Under the pieces are notes generated by a model, which saw only the letters and a program-made list of their open reading frames with translations, ran no database searches and was not told the DNA's origin. Position numbers and translations under genes: made by a program. Shown here piece after piece: positions 62,263 through 64,000 of a stretch of 64,000 nt of DNA. How positions within the stretch are numbered: position 1 is the first letter of the stretch; every line of letters begins with the position of its first letter. The stretch covers positions 20,551 to 84,550 of the forward strand of contig NZ_JACMYK010000017.1 of assembly GCF_020889785.1 (NCBI RefSeq), given 5' to 3'. Source of the DNA: Bradyrhizobium acaciae (lineage in GTDB: Bacteria > Pseudomonadota > Alphaproteobacteria > Rhizobiales > Xanthobacteraceae).

Positions 62263-63055
62263 GGATAAATCGGCTCTACCCACCCTTGACCCCTCGCGCC
62301 GTGCCTCGATCAAGCGCAAGCGCTCGGACGCGGTCGCCGATCTGATCCGCAGCCACATCTTCCAGGCCGGGTTGCAGCCCAACGACCGGCTGCCGCAGGA
62401 GAGCGAGCTGATCGAGATGTTCGGTTGCAGCCGCTCGACCATCCGCGAGGCGCTGAAGTCACTGGAAGTGCAGGGGCTGGTGCAGAACACCACCGGGCCC
62501 GGCGGCGGCGCGCGGGTGGCGCCGGTGTCGATCAACCGGATCGTCGGCCTGCTCAGCAACTACTTCTATTTCCAGTCGGTCTCTACCGCGCAGATCTACC
62601 AGATCCGCCGGCTGATCGAGCCGGAGCTCGCCTTCAGCGTGGTCGGCCACCTTACGCCTGCGCATTTCGCCGCGCTCGACAAGGCGATCGCGGTCCAGGA
62701 GCATCATCCCGGCGGTGACGCGGACTGGGAGCATCACCGCCACGCCGAGATCGATTTCCACGACATCCTGATCGAGGCCTGTCCCAATCCGCTGCTTGGC
62801 CTGATGTGCCGCTTCATCAACGAGGCGATCCGCCATCTGATCGGCAAGCTCGGCGTGCAGGAATTCGCATCCAGCTTCACCTGCGACAACATCGAGTTTC
62901 ACAAGCGCCTGATGGCCGCGTTCCGCTCCGGCAACGCGGCGCGTGCCCGGCGCGTGATGCTCGACCATGTGCTGAGCGCCGAGGCCGTGGTTGTTCCCCC
63001 GGAAGACCGCCGCATGGATCTGCCCGTCTTTCACCGGCCGTTGCGGCTCGACTGA
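62261..63055 (+). CDS. GntR/FadR-family regulator (FCD domain)
   Basis: A 264-residue regulator: winged helix (about 20-85; QESELIEMFGCSRSTIREALKSLEVQGLVQ) and FCD ligand domain (about 100-245) with the metal-binding pattern EIDFHDILIEA and later histidines. The ATG directly follows the palindrome with no ribosome-binding site, so the message may be leaderless, or a later start is used. It precedes an amidase gene by 44 bases and is the likely regulator of that gene. Confidence 0.88.
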   Translation: MDKSALPTLDPSRRASIKRKRSDAVADLIRSHIFQAGLQPNDRLPQESELIEMFGCSRSTIREALKSLEVQGLVQNTTGPGGGARVAPVSINRIVGLLSNYFYFQSVSTAQIYQIRRLIEPELAFSVVGHLTPAHFAALDKAIAVQEHHPGGDADWEHHRHAEIDFHDILIEACPNPLLGLMCRFINEAIRHLIGKLGVQEFASSFTCDNIEFHKRLMAAFRSGNAARARRVMLDHVLSAEAVVVPPEDRRMDLPVFHRPLRLD

Positions 63056-63099
63056 CCCGCATCGGCTGACTGCTGCATCACGCGTTGGAGGAATCAACA

Positions 63100-64000
63100 A
63101 TGGTCACGCGGCGCGAGAATGAGTTGTGGAGCTGGTCGGCGGTCGACCTGGCGCGTGCGATCGCGACGCGTGCGATTTCGAGCCGCGAGGCCGTGCAGTC
63201 CAGCCTCGATCGCATCGCCGAGGTCAATCCGGCTTTGAACGCCGTGGTCGAAGTGCTCGCCGACGAAGCGCTGGCCGCGGCGGATACCGCGGACGCCGCT
63301 GTGAAATCCGGCACAGAGCTCGGCGTGCTGCATGGCGTGCCGGTCACGATCAAGGTCAATGTCGACCAGCGCGGCCACGCCACCACCAACGGCGTCGTCG
63401 CCTTCCGCGACGTCATCGCGGCCGAGGACAGTCCGGTGGTCGCGAATTTCCGCAAGGCGGGCGCCGTCATCGTCGGGCGGACCAACACGCCGGCGTTCTC
63501 GCACCGCTGGTTCACCAACAACGATCTGCATGGCGCGACCTACAATCCGTGGGGTCGCCGGCTCACGCCGGGCGGCTCCAGCGGAGGTGCCGCGTCGGCG
63601 GTCGCTTCCGGAATGGGCGCGATCGCGCACGGCAACGATTTCGGCGGCTCGATCCGCTATCCCGCTTACGCCTGCGGCGTCGCCGGCCTGCGTCCGACGC
63701 CGGGGCGGATCCCCGCATTCAATCCATCGGCCACCAGCGATCGTCCGATCACGGCGCAGATGATGTCGGTACAGGGGCCGCTCGCCCGCTCGGTCGCCGA
63801 TCTCGGGCTCGGCCTTGCCGCGATGGCGCAACCGGATGCGCGCGACGGCACCTGGATGCCGGTGCCGCTGCAAGGCGCAAAGCTCAATCGTCCGGTCGGT
63901 GTTGCGATCGCGGCGGCGCCGTTCGGCGACGAGGCGCCGGAGGTGAGCGCAGCGGTCCGCGCCGCCGGACGCTGGCTCGCGGAGGCCGGCTTTGCGGTGG
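63100..64000 (+). CDS. Amidase (signature family), 3' end beyond the window
   Basis: The first 300 residues of an amidase. The Ser-Ser-Lys catalytic set is visible: Lys in VPVTIKVNVDQRG, cis-Ser in TPGGSSGGAA and the nucleophile Ser in FGGSIRYPA. TTGGAGGAA precedes the ATG. It hydrolyses an amide, giving an acid and ammonia or amine; together with the transporter and aminotransferase it suggests use of an amide or amino acid as nitrogen source. Confidence 0.92.
   Translation, partial: MVTRRENELWSWSAVDLARAIATRAISSREAVQSSLDRIAEVNPALNAVVEVLADEALAAADTADAAVKSGTELGVLHGVPVTIKVNVDQRGHATTNGVVAFRDVIAAEDSPVVANFRKAGAVIVGRTNTPAFSHRWFTNNDLHGATYNPWGRRLTPGGSSGGAASAVASGMGAIAHGNDFGGSIRYPAYACGVAGLRPTPGRIPAFNPSATSDRPITAQMMSVQGPLARSVADLGLGLAAMAQPDARDGTWMPVPLQGAKLNRPVGVAIAAAPFGDEAPEVSAAVRAAGRWLAEAGFAV

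Overview
The window is GC-rich chromosomal DNA of a Bradyrhizobium-like alphaproteobacterium (order Hyphomicrobiales). This is an inference from the gene families present (ScfR-type regulator beside a long-form isocitrate lyase, BA14K-like secreted protein, Aap-like permeases, many Liv-type ABC parts), from a candidate Irr iron box, and from short palindromic repeats of the kind scattered through such genomes. No rRNA, tRNA, CRISPR array, transposase or prophage gene was recognised. All identifications rest on reading translated sequence and motifs; no database search was run.

Layout. 1-6.4 kb: a rightward sugar operon (end of an aldehyde dehydrogenase-like gene, fucU-like mutarotase, frameshifted ribokinase, two permeases, binding protein, ATPase), facing a convergent AraC regulator. 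7.8-10.3 kb: small secreted proteins and serA. 10.3-13.6 kb: a ScfR-type regulator divergent from aceA, with two inverted repeats between them. 13.9-18.5 kb: a leftward iron-uptake trio (TonB receptor, ferric-ion binding protein, PepSY membrane protein) behind an Irr-like box.

19.2-41.1 kb is the most interesting part: about 22 kb that looks like a single catabolic regulon. A leftward unit encodes a frameshifted TesB thioesterase, an unrecognised AttH/CrtC-like protein and a Liv-type binding protein. Rightward units encode an acyl-CoA ligase, an APH-fold kinase with a small partner, a two-subunit Rieske oxygenase, a crotonase lacking both hydratase glutamates, an SDR, an HSL-type hydrolase and an acyl-CoA dehydrogenase. 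A converging leftward operon encodes an FAD oxidoreductase, a complete Liv-type importer with a second acyl-CoA ligase set between its genes, and a flavodoxin-like oxidoreductase. A TetR gene lies at the right edge. Related TetR-type palindromes sit in front of the outward-facing promoters (22.63, 25.96 and 40.33 kb). The inferred role is import, CoA activation, oxygenation and beta-oxidation-like breakdown of an unidentified hydrophobic or aromatic carboxylic acid.

41.3-52.9 kb: ordinary chromosome (DUF417 protein, two serine beta-lactamase-fold hydrolases, glgC-glgA, a multi-rhodanese protein, a MocR regulator divergent from a DUF983 protein, a Bcr/CflA exporter). 52.9-54.3 kb is sparse and holds only small ORFs. 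54.4-64 kb: an MHS transporter, then an amino-acid or amide uptake and breakdown locus (racemase, binding protein, class III aminotransferase, frameshifted RpiR regulator, two Aap-like permeases, GntR regulator, amidase running off the end). Four genes in the window carry single-base frameshifts, which raises a question about either sequence quality or recent gene decay.
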